Notes: generated from the letters alone by a model not told the origin. DNA of 64,000 nucleotides from CBDHDJ01 sp965261645 (GCA_965261645.1 CBDHDJ010000004.1:248001-312000); one strand, 5' to 3'; shown: positions 15,462 to 26,738, counted from the stretch's first letter. Numbers and translations are program-made.

Positions 15462-15785
15462 TTGATCGAGCGGCACGCGGACGACGAGCGCAACTACGTC
15501 AAGAAGGCGGTCAACTGGGCGGTGCGGCAGATCGGCAAGCGCAACCGGGCGCTCCACAAGGCGGCGGTGAAATGCGCCGAGCGGCTCGTCAAGCGCGATT
15601 CGAAATCGGCGCGCTGGATCGCCCGCGACGCGCTCCGTGAGCTCCGCGATGAAAAAAAACAAAAGCCGGATAAAGGCTTAGGCGAGAACGCTGAGCCCAA
15701 GCTTGCATTCACCAGGTTAAACACTTACATGACGCGGGCGGGCGGGCGGATGAAGCGATGGACGACGACACCAGGGAACATCTGA
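15462..15785 (+). pseudogene. DNA alkylation repair protein (AlkD-like), fragment 3 of 3
   Basis: Counting TTGAT once, joining 12704 to 15467 restores LRLIERHADDERNYVKKAVN, followed by WAVRQIGKRNRALHKAA and SARWIARDALRELRDEK, the C-terminal HEAT repeats of the AlkD family. The frame then runs about 38 residues beyond the usual family end and overlaps the start of the DUF4389 gene at 15758, so the original stop may have been lost. No start codon with a good ribosome site lies ahead of this piece. Confidence 0.85.
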
Positions 15786-16123
15786 GCGCCGGGGGCACGT
15801 GGCTCCGGCTCGTCTACATGGTGCTGTTCGCCATCGCGTTCTACCTCGCCGAGTTCATCCTCGCCTTCGTCGTGGTTATCCAGTTCCTGTTCAAGCTTGT
15901 CTCGGGAGTGCCGATTCAGGCGCTCGCCCAGCTCGGCCAGAGCCTCGGCACCTACGTCTATCAGATCATCCTGTTCATGACCTTCAAGACCGAGGACATG
16001 CCCTACCCCTTCGCGGCCTGGCCCAAGGGCCCACCGGCGGCGAAGCGGAGCCTTCGCAAGCCACGCCGCAAAGCGCCGGCGACGGCGGCGGAAGACGAGC
16101 CCGATCAGGACGAAACCAGCTGA
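15758..16123 (+). CDS. DUF4389 membrane protein
   Basis: A 121-residue protein with two hydrophobic segments (LVYMVLFAIAFYLAEFILAF and the following VVVIQFLFKLVSG) and the family block LGQSLGTYVYQIILFMTFKTEDMPYPF. The C-terminus is a charged Lys/Pro/Asp tail. DUF4389 proteins are small membrane proteins of unknown function. The start overlaps the extended tail of the broken AlkD-like frame. Confidence 0.85.
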   Translation: MDDDTREHLSAGGTWLRLVYMVLFAIAFYLAEFILAFVVVIQFLFKLVSGVPIQALAQLGQSLGTYVYQIILFMTFKTEDMPYPFAAWPKGPPAAKRSLRKPRRKAPATAAEDEPDQDETS

Positions 16124-16137
16124 CGTGAAATACGGCG

Positions 16138-18372
<2,235 letters not shown>

Positions 18373-18497
18373 CCTTCGCTCCCTCAGCGCCGTCGCGTGA
18401 GTATGGCGAGTGGCCCCGGCAGGGTCAATGCGGGGAGGCGCGGGGAGGCGTCTAAGTCCTTGCCAAACAGGCGTTTTGGCCCGATCTTGATGGCCGT

Positions 18498-21020
18498 ATG
18501 GTGAACGTTTCGTCAGGTCCGGCCGCCGGCCAGGTTCGCGCCGTCCTCGGGCCGACCAACACCGGCAAGACGCATCTCGCGGTCGAGCGCATGCTCGGTC
18601 ACGCCAGCGGTATCATCGGGCTGCCGCTCCGGCTCCTGGCGCGCGAGGTCTATGATCGCGTCGTCGCGCTCAGGGGGGCCAAGCGGGTCGCGCTGATCAC
18701 GGGCGAGGAAAAGATCGTGCCGGATCATCCCGCCTATTTCGTCTGCACGGTGGAATCGATGCCGCTCGATCGCCAGGCGGCGTTCCTCGCGGTCGACGAG
18801 ATCCAGCTGGCGCGCGACCGCGAACGCGGTCATGTGTTCACCGATCGCCTGCTGCGCGCCCGGGGCACGGAGGAGACGCTGTTTCTCGGCTCCGACACCA
18901 TGCGACCGCTGATCCGCAAGCTCGTGCCCGAGGCGGCATTCACCGCCCGCCCGCGCTTTTCGCGTCTCACCTATGCGGGCACCAAGAAGTTAAGCCGGCT
19001 CAAGCCGCGTACCGCCATCGTGACGTTTTCGGTCGATGAGCTCTATGCCATCGCCGAGCTGGTGCGCCGCCAACGCGGCGGGGCTGCGGTGGTGCTGGGC
19101 GCCTTGAGCCCGCGCACGCGCAACGCCCAGGTTGCGCTCTTCGAGTCGGGCGAGGTCGACTACATGGTCGCGACCGATGCCATCGGCATGGGACTCAACA
19201 TGGACATCGACCATGTCGCGTTTGCCTCACTGCGCAAATTCGATGGGCGCTCGATGCGCGCCCTCGATGCCGCGGAGCTGGCCCAGATCGCGGGCCGCGC
19301 CGGGCGCCACATGAGCGATGGCACCTTCGGCACGACGGCTGACGCCGGCGAGATGCGCGCCGAGGACATCGAGCAGATCGAAACCCACGCCTTTGAGCCC
19401 GTCCGCGCGCTCTACTGGCGCACTGCGGAGCTTGATTTCGCTTCGCTCGATGCGCTGACCCGCAGCCTCGAGAGCCCGCCGCCGCTGCGCCCGCTGATGC
19501 GCGTGCCCGGGGCCGACGATACCCGTGTGCTGAAGGCGCTGGTCGAGGATCCCGCCATCGCCGAGCGGGTGAGTGCGCCGGCGGCCGTCAGGCTCTTGTG
19601 GGAAGTTTGCCAGATCCCCGATTTTCGCAAGACCATGGCCGACGCCCATGCGCGTCTTCTCGGTCAGATCTACCACCACCTGACCGGGCCCGAGGAGCGC
19701 CTGCCGAACGATTGGGTGGCCGGCCAACTCGCCCGCCTCGAGCGCACCGACGGCGATATCGATACCCTAGCGGCGCGCATCGCCCATGTGCGCACCTGGA
19801 CCTACGTTTCCCACCGGCCCGACTGGACGGCCGGTGCCCGCCACTGGCAGGAACGCGCTCGGGCGATCGAGGACAAGCTCTCCGACGCGCTCCACGAGCG
19901 CCTCACCCAGCGTTTCTTCGACCGGCGCATTGCCGTGTTGGCCCGCCGCCTCAAGGACCGCTCGAGCCTTGTCGCCGCGGTCGCCGAGGATGGCGAGGTG
20001 CTCGTCGAGGGGATCAGCGTCGGTCGCTTGGCCGGCCTCCGTTTCGTGCCCGACCCGACCGCGACGGGCCCTGACAGCAAGGCGCTGCGGACGGCGGCCA
20101 ACCGTGCGCTCAACGGCGCCGCCGCGGCGCGCGCCCAGACCCTGGCGCATGACGACGATGCGGCCTTCGCGCTGACGCCGGCCGGCCAGATCACCTGGCG
20201 CGGGGCGCCGGTGGCCCGTCTCACGGCAGGGCACGATCCGCTGACGCCCCGCGTGGCGCTGCTTGTCAACGACCTCTTGGACGGACCGGCCCGCGAAGAG
20301 GTGCGCCGGCGGGCCCAACTGTGGCTCGTCGATCACATCGCGAACGTGTGCGCGCCCTTGTTCCGCTTGCGCCACGCCAAGCTCGGCGGCGCGGCGCGGG
20401 GCCTTGCCTATCACTTGAGCGAGGTATTGGGGCTGCTGGCGCGGCGCGCGGTGGCCGGTCAGCTGAGGGCGCTCGACGGCAAGGAGCGCACCAAGCTCCG
20501 CCGCCTGGGCGTGCGCTTCGGCGAGACAAGTCTCTATCTGCCCACCATGCTGAGGCCTGAGCGGCGTAACCTCGCCGGCCTTCTGTGGTCGACCCATGCC
20601 GGCCACCTACCGCCGCCCGAGGCGCCTTCGCCCGGGCTGGTTTCGGCCCCGGTCACGCCCGGCGTGCCGGAGGCGTTTTACGGCGCGACCGGATTTCGCG
20701 TGGTTGCCGGGCGAGCGGTTCGTATCGATATGCTCGAGCGCCTGGCCGCCGAAGCACGCCACCGGGTGCGCACCGGCCGGTTCGCCTCGAGCCCCGAGCT
20801 GATGTCTCTGGTCGGTTGCCGGCACGATGATTTTCGCGCTCTGCTTCGCCATCTCGGTTACCACGCCGAACGCATCGGCGATGAGGTCTTGTTCGCGCGG
20901 GCCGAGCGGCGGGGCCAATCCAAAACGCGCAAGGGCCGCGCCCAGCGAAAATCGCCGCAGGCTTCGCCATTCGCGCGTTTGCGCGAGCTCGATTTCGGCG
21001 CCGGCCGCCGGGCGGAATGA
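18498..21020 (+). CDS. SUV3-like superfamily 2 RNA helicase
   Basis: An 840-residue helicase. Walker A GPTNTGKTHLAVERML (about 18-33), the DEIQ box FLAVDEIQLARDRERGHVF (about 91-109), the helicase C domain with VATDAIGMGLNMDIDHVAF, and QIAGRAGRHMSDGTFGTT are all present. This pattern is that of mitochondrial SUV3-type helicases found across Alphaproteobacteria, probably acting in RNA turnover. The Lys/Arg-rich C-terminus (RRGQSKTRKGRAQRKSPQ) may bind RNA. The stop overlaps the S4 gene start (ATGA), so the two are probably coupled. Confidence 0.92.
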   Translation: MVNVSSGPAAGQVRAVLGPTNTGKTHLAVERMLGHASGIIGLPLRLLAREVYDRVVALRGAKRVALITGEEKIVPDHPAYFVCTVESMPLDRQAAFLAVDEIQLARDRERGHVFTDRLLRARGTEETLFLGSDTMRPLIRKLVPEAAFTARPRFSRLTYAGTKKLSRLKPRTAIVTFSVDELYAIAELVRRQRGGAAVVLGALSPRTRNAQVALFESGEVDYMVATDAIGMGLNMDIDHVAFASLRKFDGRSMRALDAAELAQIAGRAGRHMSDGTFGTTADAGEMRAEDIEQIETHAFEPVRALYWRTAELDFASLDALTRSLESPPPLRPLMRVPGADDTRVLKALVEDPAIAERVSAPAAVRLLWEVCQIPDFRKTMADAHARLLGQIYHHLTGPEERLPNDWVAGQLARLERTDGDIDTLAARIAHVRTWTYVSHRPDWTAGARHWQERARAIEDKLSDALHERLTQRFFDRRIAVLARRLKDRSSLVAAVAEDGEVLVEGISVGRLAGLRFVPDPTATGPDSKALRTAANRALNGAAAARAQTLAHDDDAAFALTPAGQITWRGAPVARLTAGHDPLTPRVALLVNDLLDGPAREEVRRRAQLWLVDHIANVCAPLFRLRHAKLGGAARGLAYHLSEVLGLLARRAVAGQLRALDGKERTKLRRLGVRFGETSLYLPTMLRPERRNLAGLLWSTHAGHLPPPEAPSPGLVSAPVTPGVPEAFYGATGFRVVAGRAVRIDMLERLAAEARHRVRTGRFASSPELMSLVGCRHDDFRALLRHLGYHAERIGDEVLFARAERRGQSKTRKGRAQRKSPQASPFARLRELDFGAGRRAE

Positions 21021-21406
21021 CCAAGGCCCCGCAGGAGCCCTCGAGGTGTGGGACGAGTGCCCAACTGCGCCTCGACAAGTGGCTGTGGTACGCCCGTTTC
21101 TTCAAGAGCCGATCAATGGCGGCGCGCGCCTGCACCGGGCGCAAGGTCCGCCTGAACCGCCGCGTCATCGACAAGCCGCACCACGGCGTACGCGCCGGCG
21201 ATGTGCTCACCTTCGTCCAGGGTCCACGCGTTCGTGTCGTCCGAGTGCGGGAGCTCGGCACCCGGCGCGGCCCAGCCGCCGAGGCCACCCTGCTTTACGA
21301 GGATCTGGCGCAAGACAGCGCCGCGCAGCGACGCGCGCCGGCGGTCGCGAGCCCAGGCGTCCCGCATCGCGAGCGCTCCTATTGGGCGCGCCGGCGGGAG
21401 GGCTAG
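21017..21406 (+). CDS. S4-domain RNA-binding protein (Hsp15-like)
   Basis: A 129-residue protein. The S4 fold begins LRLDKWLWYARFFKSRSMAA (about 18-37) and continues through RKVRLNRRVIDKPHHGVRAG. This matches the Hsp15/HslR group, which binds stalled 50S subunits carrying nascent chains. The tail is Arg-rich. It follows the helicase with a four-base overlap, a common alphaproteobacterial pairing. Confidence 0.88.
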   Translation: MTKAPQEPSRCGTSAQLRLDKWLWYARFFKSRSMAARACTGRKVRLNRRVIDKPHHGVRAGDVLTFVQGPRVRVVRVRELGTRRGPAAEATLLYEDLAQDSAAQRRAPAVASPGVPHRERSYWARRREG

Positions 21407-21470
21407 CCGCCGTCGCGGCGAGCCCGCGCGAACGTTGAGGCTCCTCCGGCGCGTAGGATAGGCAGGCGCG

Positions 21471-21950
21471 ATGATCAACCGTATCAAGGCGCTTTTGGGT
21501 GGCTCCGGCTCGCCCGCCGATGCCGCCGAGCGCGCCGACACCTCCGCCGACAAGCATCTCGTGGTGGCGGCGCTGCTGGTCGAGGCCGCCCACGTCGATG
21601 CAAGCTTCGATGAGCGCGAACGCCAGGTCATCCTCGATCTCGTCAGTCAACGGTTTGGTCTTGCGCCCAGGGAGGCGGCGAGCCTGCTCGATGCCGCCCA
21701 GGTGGCCCAGCACGCCGCGATCGATCTTGTCGGGTTCACGCGCCGCATCAAGGACTACTTCAGCGGCGAGGAGCGTATCGAAGTGATTGAAATGCTGTGG
21801 GAGGTAGTCTATGCAGACGGGCGGGTCGACGAGTTTGAGGCCAGTCTGATGCGGCGCATCGGCGGCCTCATGTATGTGTCTGATCGCGACCGCGGCGCAG
21901 CGCAGAAGAGAGTCGCCGCCCGCCGTGCCGCGGGGAGAGACGAGCCCTAA
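21471..21950 (+). CDS. TerB-family (tellurite-resistance-like) protein
   Basis: A 159-residue protein with the TerB helical domain: AALLVEAAHVDASFDERERQ (about 34-53) and IEMLWEVVYADGRVDEFEAS. Both halves carry acidic D-x-D-like patterns that suggest metal binding. No other ter genes are nearby, so a tellurite-resistance role should not be assumed. It lies between the helicase/S4 pair and fdxA. Confidence 0.85.
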   Translation: MINRIKALLGGSGSPADAAERADTSADKHLVVAALLVEAAHVDASFDERERQVILDLVSQRFGLAPREAASLLDAAQVAQHAAIDLVGFTRRIKDYFSGEERIEVIEMLWEVVYADGRVDEFEASLMRRIGGLMYVSDRDRGAAQKRVAARRAAGRDEP

Positions 21951-22015
21951 TTCAGTTGCGTAACGGCACCGCGGCCGGGACGAACGAGGGGTAGGGCGAA
22001 GGGACGAGGGACTGC

Positions 22016-22360
22016 ATGACATATATCGTCAGAGAGGAGTGCATCAAGTGCAAGTACATGGACTGCATCGAGGTGTGCCCCGTGGATTGCTTCTACGAAG
22101 GCGAGAACATGCTCGTCATTCACCCGGACGAGTGTATTGACTGCGGTGTGTGCGAGCCGGAATGCCCCGTGGAGGCCATCGTCCCCGATACCGAAGACGG
22201 GCTCGAGAAGTGGCTGGAAATCAATACGGAATACGCCGAGAAATGGCCCAACATCACGAAAAAAGGTGAACCGCCGGCCGATGCCGACGATTTCAAGGAC
22301 GAGATCGGCAAGTTCGACAAGTATTTCACCTCTGACCCGGGAACCAGCCACGCCAGCTAA
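22016..22360 (+). CDS. fdxA: 7Fe ferredoxin
   Basis: A 114-residue FdxA-type ferredoxin. Cysteines in EECIKCKYMDCIEVCPVDC and ECIDCGVCEPECPVE provide the ligands of a 3Fe-4S and a 4Fe-4S cluster. The C-terminal extension beyond the clusters (EKWLEINTEYAEKWPNI) is usual for this type. It is a soluble electron carrier. The order fdxA-carD-rpoH is conserved in many Alphaproteobacteria. Confidence 0.95.
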   Translation: MTYIVREECIKCKYMDCIEVCPVDCFYEGENMLVIHPDECIDCGVCEPECPVEAIVPDTEDGLEKWLEINTEYAEKWPNITKKGEPPADADDFKDEIGKFDKYFTSDPGTSHAS

Positions 22361-22721
22361 TCCCTCGGCTCATCCCCCGGCTCATCCCATGCCGGGAAAC
22401 GAGCGTCCGGCGGCCGTGGAATCGGTCCCGGCCGCAGGGATGCGGCCAAAAAAATCCTATTTTGCAAGGCGTTGGGCCGCGAATGCTAGAAATCAGGGCC
22501 GTTTTGTGGTAGTGTTGATAATGGGAGCAGTCTTGGGGACGGCTCCGATTTAGCCTGCCAAGCCCGCCTACGCCGCGGAGCGGCCAGACGCCCTCGGGCC
22601 GGTTTACGGCAATGGGTCGAATATGGTGCGCATAGGCTCCTATGCGTTCAGCCAAGGGTGTTGACTGCTTGGGACCGGGCCGGGGACGAGGACGACGGGA
22701 AACGCGAAAAGAAGAAACACA
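22361..22721 (+). other. Intergenic region upstream of carD
   Basis: About 360 bases with no supportable gene. It holds an A-rich patch near 22450 and a TTGATA near 22515. It probably contains the carD promoter, but no convincing -35/-10 pair was resolved. Confidence 0.4.
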
Positions 22722-23219
22722 ATGGCGAAACGGTTGAAGTTTTCGAAGAACGATTATGTGGTCTACCCCACACACGGCGTGGGCGTGATCAAGGGCGTCG
22801 AGGAGCAGGAGGTCTCGGGTCTCAAGCTCAAGGTGTTCGTCATCGATTTCGAAAAGGACAAGATGACCCTTCGCGTGCCCATCGGGAAAGCGGACAACAC
22901 GGGCATGCGCAAGCTCAGCACGCGCGAGGAGATGCAGTCCGCGCTCTCCACGCTCAAGGGTCGGGCGCGCGTCAAACGCACGATGTGGAGTCGGCGCGCC
23001 CAGGAGTACGAGTCCAAAATCAATTCCGGCAGCCCGATTTCGATCGCCGAGGTAATTCGCGATCTTCACCGGAGCGCCGGCCAGGCCGATCAGTCCTACA
23101 GCGAACGTCAACTCTATGAAGCGGCGCTCGACCGTCTGGCGCGCGAGCTTGCGGCGGTCGAGCAAATCGATGAAGTGGCCGCGACCGAGCGGCTGGAGAA
23201 GGTTCTGCAGGCCGCTTGA
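22722..23219 (+). CDS. carD: CarD-family transcription regulator
   Basis: A 165-residue protein. The N-terminal RNA-polymerase interaction domain starts FSKNDYVVYPTHGVGVIKGV (about 6-25) and the C-terminal helical part includes MWSRRAQEYESKINSGSP and IAEVIRDLHR. CarD binds the RNA polymerase beta subunit and stabilises open complexes at promoters including rRNA. Length and neighbours (fdxA upstream) are typical. Confidence 0.95.
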   Translation: MAKRLKFSKNDYVVYPTHGVGVIKGVEEQEVSGLKLKVFVIDFEKDKMTLRVPIGKADNTGMRKLSTREEMQSALSTLKGRARVKRTMWSRRAQEYESKINSGSPISIAEVIRDLHRSAGQADQSYSERQLYEAALDRLARELAAVEQIDEVAATERLEKVLQAA

Positions 23220-23272
23220 ACGACAGTCTGTGGCGCCAGGCGAACGCCGCCGTCACATCATGGTCCATCGGT

Positions 23273-23295
23273 GCCCGCGCTGGAATGCCGCGGGC
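23273..23295 (+). terminator. Candidate terminator hairpin after carD
   Basis: GCCCGCG (23273-23279) pairs with CGCGGGC (23289-23295) around a nine-base loop, followed by a T-containing stretch (CATTTATT). It lies between carD and the phosphoesterase-like gene. Confidence 0.4.
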
Positions 23296-23331
23296 CCGTC
23301 ATTTATTGATCGATGAGCCGGGTGTCGCATC

Positions 23332-24138
23332 ATGACGACGGCGACTGACGAACCTTTCGCGGTGCTGAGGCAGGCCACACGGGTGTGGGCCGTTGGCGCG
23401 ATTCATGGCGAGGCCGAACGGCTGCAAGCTCTGCACGCCGAGCTCGAAAGCCGCTTCGCGCCGGGCGACCGCCTGGTCTATCTCGGCAACTATCTGGGCC
23501 AAAGCGCCGCCGTGCATGCCACGTTGGACGCGCTGCTCGCCTTTCGCCGGCGGCTGCTCACACGCCCCGGGCTTGAGACCGGTGACATCGTCTTCGTGCG
23601 CGGCGCCCAGGAGGAGATGTGGCACAAGCTCCTGCAGATCCAGTTCGCCTCCGATCCGCGCCAAGTCTTTGAATGGATGCTGGAGCAAGGCGTGGGCGCG
23701 GCGCTCGATGCCTATGGCGGCAACGCCGAGTCGGCCTACCAGACATTTCGCGAAGGCGTCGTCGCGACGACCCGTTGGACCAGCGAATTGCGCGCCGCGA
23801 TGCAACGCCACCCGGGCCACGAAGAGATCCTGACCGCGCTCAAGCGGGCGGCGTACACCGAGGGGGGCGAGCTTCTGCTCGTCCATGCCGGAGTCGATCC
23901 AAGCCGGCCCGTGAGCGAGCAGGGCAACGCCCTATGGTGGGGGAGCGGCTATTTCGCGGCGGTCGCCGAGCCCTATCAGGGGTTCCGCCGCGTCATCCGC
24001 GGCTTCGCCCGCTCGCACCAGGCCGATTTTGAGTCACCATTTACCGCCACGCTCGACGGCGGTGCGGGCTTCGGCGGCACGCTCATCGCCGCTTACTTCG
24101 ACCTCGAAGGCCGCCACAGCGACGTGATCGAGGTCTAG
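23332..24138 (+). CDS. Degenerate metallophosphoesterase-like protein
   Basis: A 268-residue protein with the fold signature of calcineurin-type phosphoesterases, but the metal ligands are replaced. The usual GDxHG is GAIHGEAERL (about 22), GDxxDRG is YLGNYLGQS (about 48), and GNHE is RGAQEEMWHKL (about 87). The later His motif LLLVHAGVDPS is kept. Two Asp, an Asn and a His of the active site are therefore missing. The gene is intact and sits between carD and rpoH, where I recall similar altered forms in related genomes, so it is probably a conserved pseudoenzyme. Binding or regulatory function is a guess. Confidence 0.8.
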   Translation: MTTATDEPFAVLRQATRVWAVGAIHGEAERLQALHAELESRFAPGDRLVYLGNYLGQSAAVHATLDALLAFRRRLLTRPGLETGDIVFVRGAQEEMWHKLLQIQFASDPRQVFEWMLEQGVGAALDAYGGNAESAYQTFREGVVATTRWTSELRAAMQRHPGHEEILTALKRAAYTEGGELLLVHAGVDPSRPVSEQGNALWWGSGYFAAVAEPYQGFRRVIRGFARSHQADFESPFTATLDGGAGFGGTLIAAYFDLEGRHSDVIEV

Positions 24139-24182
24139 TCGCAGGGCGGTAACGTGATTGTGAGATAAATCGCCTCACCCCC

Positions 24183-24213
24183 TTGACCTGCGTTATGTCC
24201 GTACGGATATAAT
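24183..24213 (+). promoter_or_regulatory. Candidate promoter of rpoH
   Basis: TTGACC at 24183-24188 and a perfect TATAAT at 24208-24213, separated by 19 bases, about 100 bases before the rpoH ATG. The spacing is two bases over the sigma-70 optimum; a 17-base spacing would use GATATA instead. Confidence 0.5.
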
Positions 24214-24313
24214 GCATAGAACCACGCCGTGCCCGGATTGCCCCCATGGCGGTTGCCGGGCGTGAGCTGCGAAAGCGGTGCCGATCACAGAGCGGCGCCT
24301 GAGAGACTCCAAC

Positions 24314-25201
24314 ATGGCATATATCGATACACCCGAGACCCAGCTCGCCAACCGGCGCTTCATCCGGCGCGCGATGAAGACCAAGCTTTTGGAGCAGGAT
24401 CACGAATTCGAACTCGCGCGGCGTTGGCGCGAAGAGCGCGACGAGGAGGCGCTCCATGAGCTGGTGACCGCCTATATCCGGCTCGTGGTCGCTATGGCGG
24501 CGCGGTTTCGCAATTATGGTCTGCCGTTCGGCGATCTGATTCAGGAGGGCAATGTCGGGCTGATGCAGGCCGCCGAGCGCTTCGAGCCGGAGCGCGGTGT
24601 GCGTTTTTCCACCTACGTCTCGTGGTGGATCCGTTCGGCCATTCAGGAGTACATCCTGCGCAATTGGTCGGTCGTCAGGACCGGCACCACGGCCTCGCAG
24701 AAATCGCTCTTCTTCAACCTGCGCCGCTTGCGGGCCCGCATCGCGGGTCCCGGCGCAACCGCTCTCACACTCGAGGCGCGCGCCGAGATCGCCCGACTCC
24801 TCGGCGTTCGCGAACGCGAGGTCGAGGCGATGGATGCCCGGCTCTCCGGCTCGGACAAATCGCTCAACGATCCGTTGGGTGAATTCGACGACGGCGAGTG
24901 GCAGGACTTCCTCGTCGATGACAGCCCGACGCCGGAGGACACCATTCTTGCGGAGCGCGACGCCGAAATCCGCCAGCGCTGGCTCATGACGGCGCTGAGC
25001 GAGCTCACCGAGCGCGAGCAGACCATCATCCGCGAGCGCCGCTTGCGCGACAAGGGCCTCACGCTCGCGGCGCTGGGCAGCCGCCTCGGCATCAGCAAGG
25101 AGCGGGTGCGCCAGATCGAGCACGAGGCGCTCGGTAAGCTACGCGAGGCGATCGTCAGGCAAGTCGGCGATCCGGCGGCAGCCGGCCTCGTCACCCACTG
25201 A
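24314..25201 (+). CDS. rpoH: RNA polymerase heat-shock sigma factor (sigma-32 type)
   Basis: A 295-residue sigma factor. Region 2 (IRLVVAMAARFRNYGLPFGD, LIQEGNVGLMQAAERFEPE, FSTYVSWWIRSAIQEYILRN) is followed by the RpoH-box-like QKSLFFNLRRLR (about 135-146), and region 4 contains LAALGSRLGISKERVRQIEH. The ATG at 24314 is chosen because GAGAGAC precedes it; a GTG 36 bases upstream (24278) is in frame. It directs polymerase to heat-shock promoters. Alphaproteobacteria often have more than one rpoH, so this may be RpoH1 or RpoH2. A hairpin terminator follows. Confidence 0.92.
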   Translation: MAYIDTPETQLANRRFIRRAMKTKLLEQDHEFELARRWREERDEEALHELVTAYIRLVVAMAARFRNYGLPFGDLIQEGNVGLMQAAERFEPERGVRFSTYVSWWIRSAIQEYILRNWSVVRTGTTASQKSLFFNLRRLRARIAGPGATALTLEARAEIARLLGVREREVEAMDARLSGSDKSLNDPLGEFDDGEWQDFLVDDSPTPEDTILAERDAEIRQRWLMTALSELTEREQTIIRERRLRDKGLTLAALGSRLGISKERVRQIEHEALGKLREAIVRQVGDPAAAGLVTH

Positions 25202-25219
25202 ACCCAATTTCATCCCGCG

Positions 25220-25250
25220 AGCCCGGTCCGGCTTTCGCCGGCCGGGCTTT
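25220..25250 (+). terminator. Intrinsic terminator after rpoH
   Basis: AGCCCGG and CCGGC pair with GCCGG and CCGGGCT around a TTTC loop, giving a 12-bp stem with one bulged T, ending in TTT. It is the clearest terminator in the window. Confidence 0.7.
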
Positions 25251-25372
25251 CCATCGCGAATCACGCGGTCCCTCGATCCCACCGCGTCTGGCCGCAAAAC
25301 CATGCGCGAGAGGCGGTTTTGGGCTAATCTATCCCCTCACTCGTTCTTGGATATGCCAGGCGAAGGAGCGTC

Positions 25373-26665
25373 ATGGGCGATGGCACGGATCTGATCTGGC
25401 CGGAGGCGGATTTCAGCGCGGTGCCGTTCGAGGTCTTCACCGACCCCGATTTGCACCAGATCGAGCAGAAGAAAATCTTCCAGGGCCCGGTGTGGAACTT
25501 CCTCTGTCTCGACGTGGAGATCCCCAATCCGGGCGATTTCAAGGTCGTCTATGTCGGCGATACCGCGGTCGTGGTCAATCGAGGCGAGGACGGCGAGATC
25601 TATTCCTTCGTCAACCGCTGCGCCCACCGCGGCGCCATGGTGGTGCGCGACCAATTCGGGACCACCACCGAGCACACCTGCGTCTATCACCGCTGGGTCT
25701 ATGACAACGAGGGCAACCTGAAGTTCGTCCCCTTCCTGCGCGGCATCAAGGGCAAGGGCGGCATGCCCACGGACTTCAGGCGCGAGGACCACGGCCTGCA
25801 GAAGCTGAAGGTCGCGCGCTACCTGAACGTGGTCTATGGCTCGTTCGATCCCAATGTCGAGCCCTTGGAGGAGTATCTGGGTCCGCGCGCGTTAGAGTTT
25901 CTCGACCGGCTGTTTGAGCGCGAGCCCGAGGTGATGGGCTATATGCGCAACCGCTTCTCGAGCAACTGGAAGTGTTTCTGGGAGAATTTCAACGATGGCT
26001 GGCACGCCGGGCTTTTGCACCAGCTCCCGGTCATCTTCGGCCTTCATCGGTTGACCCAGGAGTGCAACCTGTACCTCGACAAATGGGGCCGCCACGCCGT
26101 CCACTATCTGACGCAGGAAAGCGACACCGCCCAGGAAGTGTCCGAGGAGTATGAAGCGACGGGGCTCTACGACGCGCATCTGAAATTCAACGATCCTACG
26201 ATTCTCGACGAGCGCCGCGAGTTCGTGAACGACGAAAAACCGCTCAGCATCGCCACCATGTCGACGTTCCCGAACGCACTCTTTCTCCAACTGCAAAACA
26301 CGATCATGGTGCGCCAATTCAGGCCCAAGCACGTGGGCGACTTCGAGCTCTACTGGACCTATATCGGCTACAAAGACGACGACGCCGAGCTGCGCGCCAT
26401 GCGCCAACAGCAGATCGCCTGGTTCGGGCCGGGCGGCTACATCTCGATGGAGGACACCGAGGCCGGCTCGCTCGTGCAACGCGGCATTCGCAACGAGCAG
26501 GGAACGCACTCCTATATCGGCATGGGTGGCGTTGGGCCGATAGAGGATCAGGATCACATGCTGAGCGAAATGGCGATCCGCGGCTCGTGGCGTTACTACG
26601 CCCATCTCATGGGCTTCAAGGCGGAGGGCGGCGAGGATCTGCCGCTGCCGCGCGCGGCGGAATAA
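25373..26665 (+). CDS. Rieske non-heme iron oxygenase, alpha subunit
   Basis: A 430-residue oxygenase. The Rieske domain has NRCAHRGAMV and TCVYHRWVYD (about residues 81-112), giving the C-x-H and C-x2-H ligands of the 2Fe-2S cluster. The catalytic domain has CFWENFNDGWHAGLLHQLPV (about 200-219), with the two His of the mononuclear iron site. It would hydroxylate an aromatic or related substrate, but no reductase, ferredoxin or beta-subunit gene is adjacent, so the substrate is unknown. A terminator of the preceding gene separates it from rpoH. Confidence 0.9.
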   Translation: MGDGTDLIWPEADFSAVPFEVFTDPDLHQIEQKKIFQGPVWNFLCLDVEIPNPGDFKVVYVGDTAVVVNRGEDGEIYSFVNRCAHRGAMVVRDQFGTTTEHTCVYHRWVYDNEGNLKFVPFLRGIKGKGGMPTDFRREDHGLQKLKVARYLNVVYGSFDPNVEPLEEYLGPRALEFLDRLFEREPEVMGYMRNRFSSNWKCFWENFNDGWHAGLLHQLPVIFGLHRLTQECNLYLDKWGRHAVHYLTQESDTAQEVSEEYEATGLYDAHLKFNDPTILDERREFVNDEKPLSIATMSTFPNALFLQLQNTIMVRQFRPKHVGDFELYWTYIGYKDDDAELRAMRQQQIAWFGPGGYISMEDTEAGSLVQRGIRNEQGTHSYIGMGGVGPIEDQDHMLSEMAIRGSWRYYAHLMGFKAEGGEDLPLPRAAE

Positions 26666-26738
26666 TAGGCCGATCTACCGCACCACAATCGCAGCGTAGC
26701 GGCGTCCTGCCGCCGCCCTGGCGCCAAGACCGCGCCGC

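Noticed and set aside
21471..21950. A tellurite-resistance operon
   Set aside because: Only a single TerB-domain gene is present, beside housekeeping genes; no terA, terC, terD or terZ.
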